Notes: a model not told the origin generated them from the letters alone. 64,000 nt of DNA from Halomonas sp. JB37 (GCF_002332255.1 NZ_NRGW01000001.1:744001-808000); one strand, 5' to 3'; positions 1 through 8,505 are shown, counted from the first letter of the stretch. Numbers and translations: made by a program.

Positions 1-932
1 TCAGCTGGCGTGACATATTGGATGCCACTGTGAAGGTGCTGTTCGTTGTAAGCCCGCTCGAACACCAACATCCATTCTCGTACCGCGCTCAGCGATGTAA
101 AGCCCTTGGTGGGCCATGCTGGGCAGTATTTGACGGTACGGAACAGCGATTCCGAGTAAGGGTTGTCGTTGCTTACTCTCGGGCGACTGTAAGACATCAA
201 CATCCCCAGTTCGGTTAACCTCGCTTTGAGCGTATAGGACGTCATCGGCGCCCCGTTATCTGAGTGCAGTACCGGTGGTTGATGCCAGCAACCTTCTCGC
301 AGCAAAGCGCGTTCCAGTAATTGTTTAGCCAGCTCGCCCGATTCGGTGTCGTGAACTTCCCAGGCGATGATTTTGCGGCTGTAGATATCCATGATCAGGT
401 AGAGATACCAGTGCTGGCCTCGCACAACGGAGGCGCAGAAGCTAATGTCCCAACTCCAGACCTGGTTTGGCCCTGTTGCCGTAAAACTGGTCGGCGCGGG
501 CACTGGACGGCGTGGTTTCATACGGCCACGAGGGTGCTGCTGGTGATGCTTTTTCAAAACCCGGTAAAACGACGATTCGGAGGCCAGATAGACGCCGTTG
601 TCTGCCAGCAAAGGCACGATTTGAGACGGCGGCAAGCTCTGATACTCGGGACGATGACACGTGTTCAAAATGGCTTGCTCTTCCTCATGCGTTAGCTGAT
701 GCGGCTGCCTGCCTTGCACCACGTGATGACGCTGATCCTCAACAACAGCGCCACACTCAGATCGCCAACGTTTCAGTGTGCGTTCATTCACGTTGATAAT
801 CTCAGCGGCTTTATAACGAGACGCGCCATCCACAACCGCTTCGTCAAATAGCGCGATGAGCCTTGCACGTTCGTCGAGCGGCGTTAGTCGTCCTCGCCGC
901 TGTCGGGATCTTCGCTGTACAAGGCTTCGAGC
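1..932 (-). CDS. IS3-family transposase OrfB, DDE integrase domain, partial
   Basis: The reading frame is open from the frameshift site at 932 to the window edge, so the C-terminus is missing. It starts with a helix-turn-helix segment (SRYKAAEIINVNERTLKRW) and continues into an rve/DDE integrase core. The three catalytic acidic residues are visible in one frame: Asp in VWSWDIS (codon 447-449), Asp in LHSDNG (258-260) and Glu in NPYSES (150-152). No good independent start is visible, so it is probably made only as an OrfAB fusion. The catalytic triad is intact, so the element may be active if the missing end is present. Confidence 0.85.
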
Positions 933-1393
933 TTTTTTGAGAGCACCAGTAACGACGTCGTCTCAGCCACTACCTTGTCTTTGCGCCGCACTTCCGCTTT
1001 GAGTTGCTTGATGGTCTTACGGTCTTCTTTACGCTGCTTTTGCGCCGCTTTTTCCTGGTCTTCTTGCCGACCAGCGCCTTCGAGGCAAGCCGCTTTCCAC
1101 TGCTGAATTTGCTCGGGATAAAGGCCTTTTTCGCGACAGTAAGCGCCAAGCTCTGCCTCTGACAGGGTGGCGGTTTCGATGACCACGGCTAGCTTGGCGT
1201 CGGGCGACCATTCACTGTCGCCTGGGGTGTAACCCGGCACAGGCACTCCTTTTACTCGACACTGTTTTAACCAACTATACAGCGTCGCGTCAGAGATGCC
1301 TTCCTCTGTCGCTACCGATGCCACACTGTGATTATGGGGTGGTAACAACTTCTTCAGGACGGCTGATTTACGCTCTGCGGAATAACGTGGCAC
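884..1393 (-). CDS. IS3-family transposase OrfA (helix-turn-helix subunit)
   Basis: A 169-residue protein with an N-terminal helix-turn-helix (SVASVATEEGISDATLYSWLK) and a C-terminal charged coiled coil rich in Lys, Glu and Gln, typical of OrfA proteins that bind the IS ends. I chose the GTG at 1393 because a GGAG sequence lies five bases upstream. The longer reading from 1450 would use most of the IS terminal region as code. The end overlaps orfB in the -1 frame. Confidence 0.8.
   Translation of the reverse strand: MPRYSAERKSAVLKKLLPPHNHSVASVATEEGISDATLYSWLKQCRVKGVPVPGYTPGDSEWSPDAKLAVVIETATLSEAELGAYCREKGLYPEQIQQWKAACLEGAGRQEDQEKAAQKQRKEDRKTIKQLKAEVRRKDKVVAETTSLLVLSKKLEALYSEDPDSGEDD
932..938 (-). 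promoter_or_regulatory. Programmed -1 frameshift heptamer A-AAA-AAG
   Basis: On the minus strand the orfA codons read TCA AAA AAG, so the slippery heptamer is in exactly the phase needed for a simultaneous -1 slip. After the slip translation continues into orfB without a stop through ARSLVQRRSRQRRGRLTPLD. A6G is the standard slip site of many IS3 elements. Confidence 0.8.
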
Positions 1394-1461
1394 AAGGACT
1401 CCATGCCGCTCCCTCTGGATTAGATTTAGGCGATATCGCCAACCGGACAACTAGGCTGACA

Positions 1462-1991
1462 GAGGGGGGGTGTAGGCGTGTGGGATCGATGTATAGTGCT
1501 TTAAATTTTTTAGCAATTGCTTTAATAGGGTTCCAGCCAAAATCAAGCCACTCTACTTTGTAGAACTCTATTGGGATTGCGGTTATGTTTGGTTTTGTTA
1601 ACAGATATTGGTTGTAAACGTCTTCCAATGTTTTGTCGAATAATGCCTGCACTACGACACCTTGACTATCAGTTTTTAAGCTATTATTTGTTCCTTTATA
1701 CTCAGGTACGCCATTAATATAGGCTTCAATGATAAGGCTGGGCAAATACCTAGATGATTTGTCAGAGTTTAGGAAGTTATTAACTGCCTCCTGGTTGAAA
1801 AGATCAGGAGTGAACTCTACATTAAAAGGACGTCCCCTGTAATTATAGTTAAGTACTATCTCTAGTGCCTCAAGAATGGTGCTTTTTCCAGAATTATTAT
1901 CTCCAACAAAAATGTTAACATCATCGTTGAATTCAAAATAATTGTTTATGAATTTTTTGAAATTAAGAAGTTTTATTGATTTTACTTGCAT
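1462..1991 (-). pseudogene. OLD-like AAA ATPase N-terminal fragment, truncated by the IS
   Basis: About 175 native residues remain. They begin with a RecF/OLD-type AAA segment (VKSIKLLNFKKF) and a Walker A motif GDNNSGKST at residues 30-38. The rest of the ATPase (signature motif, Walker B) and any C-terminal TOPRIM nuclease domain are missing; the residues read downstream of about position 174 are IS sequence. The DNA is markedly AT-rich compared with its neighbours, suggesting acquisition. OLD-family ATPases include phage-defence nucleases such as P2 Old and GajA, but which subfamily this was cannot be told from the fragment. Confidence 0.75.
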
Positions 1992-2348
1992 TCTAAATTC
2001 CCCTTTTTATATCAGCTGTATAAAGTGCCATTTTTTAGCTTAATTAGATCTTTTCCACAACTTATATTGTTGCTTCACTGAATTTAGATTAGCACAATTT
2101 ACTTAAGCGGGTTGAGGCTCGTAAGCATAATTTTCAACGGTTCACTAATTTTTCAGTGGTACTAATGAACGGCAAGTTTCTCCGCAGAATACGATGGCAA
2201 CCCGCAGAGGCATGAGACGTTATTCCAGGGCTTTGCGACAGTAAATTGCGGCTGTCTTGGATAGGATGGATGAGACTCACGCTTATGACTGAGTAGTGGT
2301 CTGGAAGTTGGAAGACATGGATTCAGCCTGCCTAACGCGATAATTGAA
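1992..2348. other. Gene-free stretch between the ATPase remnant and the BCCT terminator
   Basis: No convincing open frame, RNA gene or repeat was seen. The first 100 bases are AT-rich and probably hold the promoter of the broken ATPase gene; the remainder is ordinary composition with no recognisable feature. Confidence 0.5.
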
Positions 2349-2384
2349 AACAGAGGGCCTGCGATGAATTACAGGCCCTCTGTT
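2349..2384 (-). terminator. Rho-independent terminator of the BCCT gene
   Basis: A perfect 13-bp inverted repeat (AACAGAGGGCCTG and its complement) with a 10-base loop. On the minus strand it is followed by TTTTC and lies ten bases beyond the BCCT stop codon. Confidence 0.85.
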
Positions 2385-2393
2385 GTGCCCCCC

Positions 2394-4016
2394 CTAATCC
2401 TCCGGCTTCAACTCTTCCTGCCTCGGTGGGCTGCCTACCCGTACTTCGCTGAGATCCTCCTGAGAGAGGCCGCGGTAAAGCGAGAACATCATGATAAAGA
2501 CCAGAATAAACATCGGTAGGCCGACAACGGTGATGACCTGCTGCAGTGCAGTCAGCCCGGCATCGCCTGCCAGTACAATGAGCATGGCAGCCAGCATCCC
2601 CTCAGAGACACCCCAGAAAACACGTTGATGCCAAGGGCCAGGGTCGGCGCTGCCGGTACACAGCATATCGACGACCAGTGACGCTGAGTCTGATGAAGTA
2701 GCGAAGAAGATCGCGACGATCACCACTGCTAAGCCTTTAATCAATGTCGCGGCCGGGAAGTTATCAAAAAACGCGAACATGGCGAGCGGGATGCTTTCGG
2801 CGACAGCCGCTGACAATACGCCCGCTTGATCCCCCAATGCCGCTCGGGCAGCGGGCCCAATGCCGTCAATCTCCATTGCCGACCAGCCGAAGATCGCAAA
2901 CCAGACCAGCGTAAAGATAGAGGGGGCGAACAGCACGCCAAGCACGAACTCGCGGATCGTCCGCCCGCGAGAAATCCGCGCCACGAAGATACCGATGAAC
3001 GGTGACCAGGTGACTGTCCAAGCCCAATAGAATACCGTCCAGCTGCCTTGCCAGCCCCAGGCGCCGCCTTCGCTGGAGTAACGTGCCAGCGTGTCATTCC
3101 AGAATGCCATGGGCAGCAGGTTGGTTATGTAGAGGCCAAAGGTTTCGACCACGGCACGTAATAGGAAAACGGTCGAGCCGGTAAAGAGCACAAACAGCAG
3201 CAGGCCAACGGCCATACCAATATTGATATTGGAGAGCAGTTTCACGCCTGAATCCAGCCCCGCCACGATTGACCCTACGGCCACGGTGGTAAGCACAGCG
3301 ATGATCAGCACTTTTGTTATCACCGCATCCGGAACCCCCCACAGTTCCGTTAGCCCCGCATTGATCTGTTGGGTGCCCAGCCCGATAGAAACGGCTACGC
3401 CAAAGAGCGTGCCGAGAATGGCAAAGATATCGAGCGATTTACCGATGGGGCCGTAGATACGTTCACCTAAGAACGGATAGAAGACCGAGCTGAAACGCAT
3501 TGGTAGGTTGTAACGATAGATAAAGTAAGCAAACGCCAGTCCCGGCATGGCGAAAATTGCCCAGGTATGTAGCCCCAGGTGATAAATCGCAAAGCTCATA
3601 GCATCGTCAGCGGCTGTTACAGAGAATGGCTCGACATCCGACCTTGGAGGATTGGCAAAATGAGAAATCGGTTCGGCGACGCCCCAAAACATCAGCACCG
3701 TACCGATACCGCCCGCAAACAGCATGGCGAACCAGGAAACGTTGGTATACGTCGGTTTCGCATCATTTCCGCCTAAACGAATCGCACCATAACGGCTCAT
3801 CGCCACCCACAGCAGAAATGCTACCCAGGTGGTTACCCCTAAAATAAAAAACCAACCGAGGTTGGTGACGATCCATTCACGCCCCGCGCCGAAGGCTGCG
3901 CCTATGGCGTCTGGCGCAATTAACAGCGCCACTAAAAACAGGATCATGATTCCGGCCGATGTGAAAAATATGGTGGGATCTGTCCTGAGGCCCAGCTTTC
4001 GCGCAAGTGCATCCAT
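2394..4016 (-). CDS. BCCT-family betaine/carnitine/choline-type transporter
   Basis: A 540-residue, twelve-helix membrane carrier. The BCCT signatures are clear: GGIGTVLMFWGVAEP at residues 102-116 (helix 3, substrate and sodium site region) and the helix 8 motif from 325 ending in ARISRGRTIREF at 346-357. Family members import quaternary ammonium or sulfonium osmolytes, usually with sodium or protons. The helix 8 box reads YWAWTVTW, with Thr334 where YWAWW-type carriers have Trp, so the substrate may differ from glycine betaine. Both tails are short, without the long C-terminal osmosensing tail of BetP. AGGGAGC precedes the start by seven bases. The upstream 4030-4067 carries an imperfect repeat of GACTTTCTTT. 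It is its own transcript, since a strong terminator separates it from the ATP-grasp gene. Confidence 0.9.
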   Translation of the reverse strand: MDALARKLGLRTDPTIFFTSAGIMILFLVALLIAPDAIGAAFGAGREWIVTNLGWFFILGVTTWVAFLLWVAMSRYGAIRLGGNDAKPTYTNVSWFAMLFAGGIGTVLMFWGVAEPISHFANPPRSDVEPFSVTAADDAMSFAIYHLGLHTWAIFAMPGLAFAYFIYRYNLPMRFSSVFYPFLGERIYGPIGKSLDIFAILGTLFGVAVSIGLGTQQINAGLTELWGVPDAVITKVLIIAVLTTVAVGSIVAGLDSGVKLLSNINIGMAVGLLLFVLFTGSTVFLLRAVVETFGLYITNLLPMAFWNDTLARYSSEGGAWGWQGSWTVFYWAWTVTWSPFIGIFVARISRGRTIREFVLGVLFAPSIFTLVWFAIFGWSAMEIDGIGPAARAALGDQAGVLSAAVAESIPLAMFAFFDNFPAATLIKGLAVVIVAIFFATSSDSASLVVDMLCTGSADPGPWHQRVFWGVSEGMLAAMLIVLAGDAGLTALQQVITVVGLPMFILVFIMMFSLYRGLSQEDLSEVRVGSPPRQEELKPED

Positions 4017-4143
4017 TGTTATAGCTCCCTATGTCTTTACGACTTTCTTTTATGACTTTCTTTACGACGCTGGTTTTCAAACCGGCCTTTAAAACACGCC
4101 CTTAAAACAACGTAGGAGCTATAGGGCGATTACGCCACGCCGG

Positions 4144-4191
4144 CAAAAAAATACGCGCTGTCAGCATCGCTTTCTGATGCCAATAGCGCGT
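4144..4191 (-). terminator. Rho-independent terminator of the ATP-grasp gene
   Basis: Minus-strand hairpin with outer arms ACGCGCT/AGCGCGT and inner arms GCATC/GATGC, followed directly by a run of seven T. It ends the ATP-grasp transcript before the BCCT gene. Confidence 0.85.
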
Positions 4192-4222
4192 CTATAGAGG
4201 CGCGTGCTGTTTTAACGACTCT

Positions 4223-5530
4223 CTACACGTAGAAGTCGAGGTCCTCTTGCGCTTTGAGCAGATCGCGCATCTTGATGGGGTCGTCACCAAAGAAGAAGAC
4301 CAGGCCCCAGTGTGTGCCGAAAGCAGATCGGTCAGGCACTGTCTCTTCCGTAGGTGCGACCAGCTCATGTGACTCGAAATAGGGGTGATCAACGCACTCT
4401 GTAGGCATTTCCAGTTTGCTGACAACACGACGGCGCGGGTAGACACCAAAGCAGCCTGCGTAACCCTTCGCATCGACCACTTCTTTAGGGAAGAAGGCTG
4501 CTACTTCCTCTTTCGTGCTTTTCGGATCGAACACTAGCATGGACGCCTGATAGGCATTGAAGCCGTAGGCTTTTTCGATCAGTTCAAACGCCTTAAACCC
4601 GGGGGGGCGGTAGGCCACCTCGCCAAAGTACATTTCACCATCAGCGGTAACGAAGTACTCGGGGTGAATCAAGCCAAACTTGATATCAAACGTTTTAATC
4701 AACAGCTCAATCTGCTTGGTGATCGCATTACGCCAGCTTTCAAGCTCTGCCGTCGCCGGTACGAATACCGAATAACCCAACGTTACGTATTCGGAAATGT
4801 TCAGGAACTGGATTTTACCATCATGAATCCAGGCCTCAACGGCGAACTCCCAGCCATCCAGATGGCTTTCCATCAATAAAGGATATTCTTCGGCCGGAAT
4901 GTTGTCGATTTCTTCGAGCGTGCGGATCATTCGGTGACCGAGGCAGCCGGCTTTGTCGAACGCCTTAACGTGAATCGGGTCGTTCGGGTCGCCATCAAGT
5001 TTGAGCAGCGTTTGGTTCACGCGCTTCATGAAGCGAACGATGTCTTCTTTCTCGTGGGCCTCTTCGAAGATACCGACACGGATACCGCCAAGCTGCGCGC
5101 GACGCTTCATTAAGGCCTTGTCGCGGAACAGAATGGATTGACCAAACATGCGAGGGCTATCAAGGAGGACGGAGTTGATCGCACCGGACCACTCAACGGT
5201 CTCTTCAAACAGCGGAATGGCGATATCGACGCCTTCTTCCTTCAACCTCTCGGCGATTTCCATGGACCGATCATTCAACCGGATAAAATCCCAAGAGATA
5301 AAAGGGATATTGTTGGCGGTGCAAAAATCCGCCGCCCACTCGGGGGCAATCACGATATAACGGCGGTCAAATTTTTGCGCCGCTTTAATGGCATTAATAC
5401 TCCAGCCAAGCAGGGCGATATAGCCTTTATTGGGATCTTTGGGCGTCTCGGTGCCTTTAACCGAGTCCATTTCTGGATCACGCCAAGCCACTACTGATTC
5501 GGGCAACTGCTTTTCTGATGTTATCGACAT
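4223..5530 (-). CDS. ATP-grasp ligase next to ovoA
   Basis: A 435-residue soluble protein of the ATP-grasp superfamily, whose members use ATP to join a carboxylate to an amine or thiol through an acyl phosphate. Visible features: an N-terminal Rossmann-like pre-ATP domain (residues 36-125), a nucleotide-binding lysine region around K189, MESHLDGWEF at 220-229, and the C-terminal metal-binding box GEVAYRPPGF at 303-312, where Glu304 and Arg308 are the likely metal and phosphate ligands. There is no signal peptide. GGAGG sits seven bases before the ATG. It is transcribed divergently from ovoA across a 640-base shared control region, which suggests co-regulation; a role in ovothiol or thiohistidine metabolism is inference only. 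The substrate pair cannot be read from sequence. Confidence 0.8.
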   Translation of the reverse strand: MSITSEKQLPESVVAWRDPEMDSVKGTETPKDPNKGYIALLGWSINAIKAAQKFDRRYIVIAPEWAADFCTANNIPFISWDFIRLNDRSMEIAERLKEEGVDIAIPLFEETVEWSGAINSVLLDSPRMFGQSILFRDKALMKRRAQLGGIRVGIFEEAHEKEDIVRFMKRVNQTLLKLDGDPNDPIHVKAFDKAGCLGHRMIRTLEEIDNIPAEEYPLLMESHLDGWEFAVEAWIHDGKIQFLNISEYVTLGYSVFVPATAELESWRNAITKQIELLIKTFDIKFGLIHPEYFVTADGEMYFGEVAYRPPGFKAFELIEKAYGFNAYQASMLVFDPKSTKEEVAAFFPKEVVDAKGYAGCFGVYPRRRVVSKLEMPTECVDHPYFESHELVAPTEETVPDRSAFGTHWGLVFFFGDDPIKMRDLLKAQEDLDFYV

Positions 5531-6171
5531 TCAATGTCCTCCGTGCTGGTTGACCCAGGCTGACTGCGCGGCGGTTGGAGCGCACCAAATAGGCGCAGTC
5601 GCAGTCAGTCATGTTCAGAAGCGAGTGAGTAAACCAGCATTAGAAAAGTTTTAGCGCACCCGTGGTAACAAAGTTAGTTGAGATCGTTACAGTTAGCAAT
5701 TAGGTTGTAGAGTATCTGTGGAATTAATGTAGAGGTTTTCTCGCTGCTGAGGAGAGGATTATTGTCTAAAGAGAACGGTATGACATACGCCGTTGCGTTA
5801 CGCTTTGCAGCCCATCACTACTCTGCATTTGAATCCCATTTATTTAGAAAAATACTGCCTTATCAAACCTTTGAAGTCCGATAGCGTGCACTCATCTGTA
5901 CCCCCTGCCTACTGGAAATCAGCGTTTCGAATCACTCTTGTAAAGGCCTGCTATGAGGTGCCTTTTGATGTATAGAAAGTTGTTGTACAACCAGAGGTAG
6001 ATTTTGTACGAGTTTTTGGTTTTTAATGTCTTATTATGTTTACCTGTACAGTTTACTTGTACACCTAGTGTCAGTTGCTGCAGCGGAGACACGACGATTA
6101 CCAAAAGAGTGGTGGCTATCGACATTTGTGAGTGTTGTCATCGTCACTTAACGATAAAGGCGCTTAAAAAT
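5531..6171. other. Divergent control region between the ATP-grasp gene and ovoA
   Basis: A 641-base non-coding stretch. Short frames inside it lack ribosome sites or known similarity. The last 190 bases before ovoA contain four TGTAC boxes. The length and the divergent genes on either side suggest a bidirectional regulatory region. Confidence 0.6.
5984..6062 (+). promoter_or_regulatory. Cluster of four TGTAC boxes upstream of ovoA
   Basis: TGTAC occurs at 5984, 6005, 6045 and 6058. The first is inside the perfect palindrome GTTGTACAAC and the third inside CTGTACAG. Spacings are 21, 40 and 13 bases; the first two are close to two and four helical turns. This looks like an operator array for a dimeric regulator, but no known regulator is identified. 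Confidence 0.45.
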
Positions 6172-8319
6172 ATGACCTCTACACGTTCCTCTACTGGGCG
6201 AGAAGCATCGATGTCGCCTGATCTATTTCCTCGTACTGTCATGTTGGCCGGTAATGATCCGGAAGCAACGCGCCGCAGCATTGAGGCCTGCTTCACTGCC
6301 ACCTTCGATCGATATGAGTCACTGTTTACAACGCTTGCCAGCGAAGAGGCCTACCGGCGTAAGTCGATATCTCTTCGGCATCCGCTAATGTTCTACCTCG
6401 GACATACCGCGACATTCTTCGTTAATAAGCTGGTGTTGGCTAAGCTCTTACCTGCTCGAATAGACGCGAACATGGAGTCTATTTTTGCGGTTGGCGTCGA
6501 TGAAATGAGCTGGGATGACCTCAATGATGCCCACTATCAGTGGCCGTTGGTCAGTGAGGTGATGGCTTATCGCGCGAAGGTTCGCGCCGCGGTGCTCGCT
6601 TTGATTCGTGAGCTGCCCGTTGCGCTGCCCATTGGTTGGGATAGCCCCTTCTGGCCTATCGTCATGGGGATCGAGCACGAGCGTATCCACCTTGAAACGT
6701 CTTCGGTGTTGATTCGCCAGCAGTCACTCGATCTGGTGTCACCACAGCCTGAGTGGGCGCCTATTCGCACCGCCGGTGAGCCGCCGGAGAACACTTTGAT
6801 CACGGTGCCTCAAGGTGAGGTGACGTTAGGCAAGTCGTTTGATGACCCGTGGTACGGCTGGGATAACGAGTACGGTCATCACCGTGCCGACGTTGAAGAG
6901 TTTAAAGCGAGCCAATTCCTGGTCAGTAATAACGAGTTTCTGGAGTTTGTTGAAGCCGGTGGTTATTTGACCGACTCCTTCTGGTCGGAAGAGGGGGTAG
7001 GCTGGCGCAATTTTGCCAAGGCGACCCATCCCACCTTCTGGGTGTGGAAAAACGAATGGCATCTGCGCTTGATGACCGAAGAGGTGACAATGCCTTGGGA
7101 TTGGCCGGTTGAGGTCAACTTCCACGAGGCTAAAGCCTTTTGTGGTTGGAAAAGCGAACAGACGGGCCAGCCCGTGCGTATGCCCACGGAAGATGAGTGG
7201 CATCGCTTAGCGGATGAAGCGGGTGTGTCCGAGCTGGAAAATGACGCGCCTGCCAATGCCAACCTGCATTTAGATCACGGTGCCTCTTCGTGCTCTGTAA
7301 CGCGCTTCCAGCATGGCCAGTGGTTCGATGTGGTGGGCAATGTGTGGCAGTGGGTGGAAACGCCCACCTACCCGTTCCCAGGCTTTGATGTGCACCCGCT
7401 GTACGATGATTTCACCACGCCGACGTTTGATAACCAGCATAACCTGATCAAGGGCGGCTCCTGGATCTCCTGCGGTAATGAAACGCGGCTTAGCGCTCGC
7501 TATGCGTTTCGGCGGCATTTCTTCCAGCATGCGGGCTTTCGCTATGTTGTGTCAGATGCCGAAGTCACGCTACCCAGCGCTTATTACGAAAGCGATGCGC
7601 GCATGGCGGAGTACGCAGAATTCCATTACGGCGATGAGTGGTTTGGCGTTGCCAACTTCCCGCAGGCACTGGCAAGCAAGGCATTAGCTAGTATGGCTGG
7701 CCGACCCAAGAAACGCGCGCTGGACCTGGGATGCGCCAGCGGGCGCTGCAGCTTCGAGCTGGCCCGTGAGTTTGAACAGGTAGATGGCGTGGACTTTTCC
7801 GCCAACTTTATTCGCCAGGGTGTCGAAATGGCGGAGCAGAAAGTGCTGCGTTATACCCGTGCAGAAGAGGGTGAACTGGTCACCTACCAGGAACGTACGC
7901 TGGCAAGCCTTGGGCTGGAAGACGTGGTCGAACGCATAAGCTTTCATCAAGGCGATGCGTGCAACCTCAAACCACAATTCAGCGGTTACGATTTAGTAGT
8001 GGCCGCTAATCTGATTGATCGGCTGTATAAGCCTGCACAGTTTCTGCAGACCGTGCATGAGCGGATCAACGTGGGCGGCATCCTCATGATCGCCTCGCCC
8101 TACACGTGGCTGGAGGAATATACGCCGAAGGAGGAGTGGATTGGAGGAATCAAGAAAAACGGCGAAAATGTCAGCACTTTGGATGGCCTGAAGGCGCTGC
8201 TTGAACCTCATTTCAGGATGATTAGCGATCCCGAAAAAGTCCCCTTTGTGATTAGAGAGACCATGCATAAATACCAGCACAGCCTCTCGGAAGTCACGCT
8301 ATGGGAACGTCGTTCCTAA
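6172..8319 (+). CDS. ovoA: OvoA: 5-histidylcysteine sulfoxide synthase with methyltransferase domain
   Basis: A 715-residue enzyme with the full OvoA layout. The N-terminal DinB-like iron domain contains candidate iron ligands His70 (RHPLMFYLGH) and His169/His173 in HERIHLE. A formylglycine-generating-enzyme-like domain follows (GNVWQWVE, KGGSWISCGNETRLSARYAFRRH). From about residue 510 there is a SAM-dependent methyltransferase domain with motif I LDLGCASG. OvoA couples cysteine and histidine with oxygen to 5-histidylcysteine sulfoxide; the C-terminal domain N-methylates 4-mercaptohistidine to ovothiol A, an antioxidant thiol. An ATG at 6172 preceded by AAAGG is preferred over 6004, since earlier residues have no family character; 6211 is another possibility. 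No OvoB sulfoxide lyase is adjacent. Confidence 0.93.
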   Translation: MTSTRSSTGREASMSPDLFPRTVMLAGNDPEATRRSIEACFTATFDRYESLFTTLASEEAYRRKSISLRHPLMFYLGHTATFFVNKLVLAKLLPARIDANMESIFAVGVDEMSWDDLNDAHYQWPLVSEVMAYRAKVRAAVLALIRELPVALPIGWDSPFWPIVMGIEHERIHLETSSVLIRQQSLDLVSPQPEWAPIRTAGEPPENTLITVPQGEVTLGKSFDDPWYGWDNEYGHHRADVEEFKASQFLVSNNEFLEFVEAGGYLTDSFWSEEGVGWRNFAKATHPTFWVWKNEWHLRLMTEEVTMPWDWPVEVNFHEAKAFCGWKSEQTGQPVRMPTEDEWHRLADEAGVSELENDAPANANLHLDHGASSCSVTRFQHGQWFDVVGNVWQWVETPTYPFPGFDVHPLYDDFTTPTFDNQHNLIKGGSWISCGNETRLSARYAFRRHFFQHAGFRYVVSDAEVTLPSAYYESDARMAEYAEFHYGDEWFGVANFPQALASKALASMAGRPKKRALDLGCASGRCSFELAREFEQVDGVDFSANFIRQGVEMAEQKVLRYTRAEEGELVTYQERTLASLGLEDVVERISFHQGDACNLKPQFSGYDLVVAANLIDRLYKPAQFLQTVHERINVGGILMIASPYTWLEEYTPKEEWIGGIKKNGENVSTLDGLKALLEPHFRMISDPEKVPFVIRETMHKYQHSLSEVTLWERRS

Positions 8320-8359
8320 CGAGGCATTCAGCACTTTGGGGGTAAACTAAGTGCCCAAT

Positions 8360-8400
8360 GGCCCGGTTAATCGACACGTGCTCGGTTAACTGGGTCTTTA
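8360..8400 (+). terminator. Terminator downstream of ovoA
   Basis: Eleven-pair hairpin GGCCCGGTTAA / TTAACTGGGTC (with G-T wobbles) and a 15-base loop, followed by TTTAT, forty bases beyond the ovoA stop. Confidence 0.6.
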
Positions 8401-8418
8401 TAGTGTTGACAGGCCTTG

Positions 8419-8505
8419 CTAGAAGATCAGCATTAGAAGGCCAATAACAACTATCAGGCCGATCATAAAGATGATACCGACGGTGCTAGCTAAAAATTTC
8501 AACAT
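8419..8505 (-). CDS. Small hydrophobic membrane peptide, 28 residues
   Basis: A minus-strand frame starting ATG at 8505 and ending TAG at 8419. The product begins MLKFLASTVG and is then almost wholly Ile, Leu, Val, Met, Phe and Gly, forming one transmembrane helix with a single Lys near the N-terminus. AAAGGAGA lies seven bases before the ATG, an excellent ribosome site, and TTGGCG-N18-TATGAT at about 8550-8580 could be its promoter. Such peptides are often stress-induced or modulate a membrane partner; I do not recognise this one. It is convergent with ovoA. Confidence 0.6.
   Translation of the reverse strand: MLKFLASTVGIIFMIGLIVVIGLLMLIF

Larger units (their letters stand above)
1..1461 (-). 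mobile_element. IS3-family insertion sequence, cut by the window start
   Basis: The element carries orfA and orfB on the minus strand with a -1 frameshift site between them, the classic IS3 arrangement. The proposed outer end is at 1461, where the minus strand begins TGTCAGCCTAGTTG about 70 bases before orfA; IS3 ends usually begin with TG. The other end lies before base 1, so the inverted repeats and target duplication cannot be compared and the boundary is uncertain by about 10 bases. It has inserted into an AT-rich ATPase gene on the same strand. Confidence 0.85.

Noticed and set aside
18..796. Plus-strand reading frames across the first 800 bases
   Set aside because: They are opposite-strand shadows of the transposase OrfB, whose catalytic triad reads in one minus-strand frame.
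1368..1461. Last 30 or so residues of the ATPase reading frame
   Set aside because: This part lies inside the IS end and is not native ATPase sequence.
5793..5975. Short frames in the ATP-grasp/ovoA gap as possible leader peptides
   Set aside because: No ribosome site, no composition bias and no recognisable protein character.
6004..6171. N-terminal extension of OvoA
   Set aside because: Residues upstream of 6172 have no OvoA character and cover the TGTAC boxes, so a later start is more likely.
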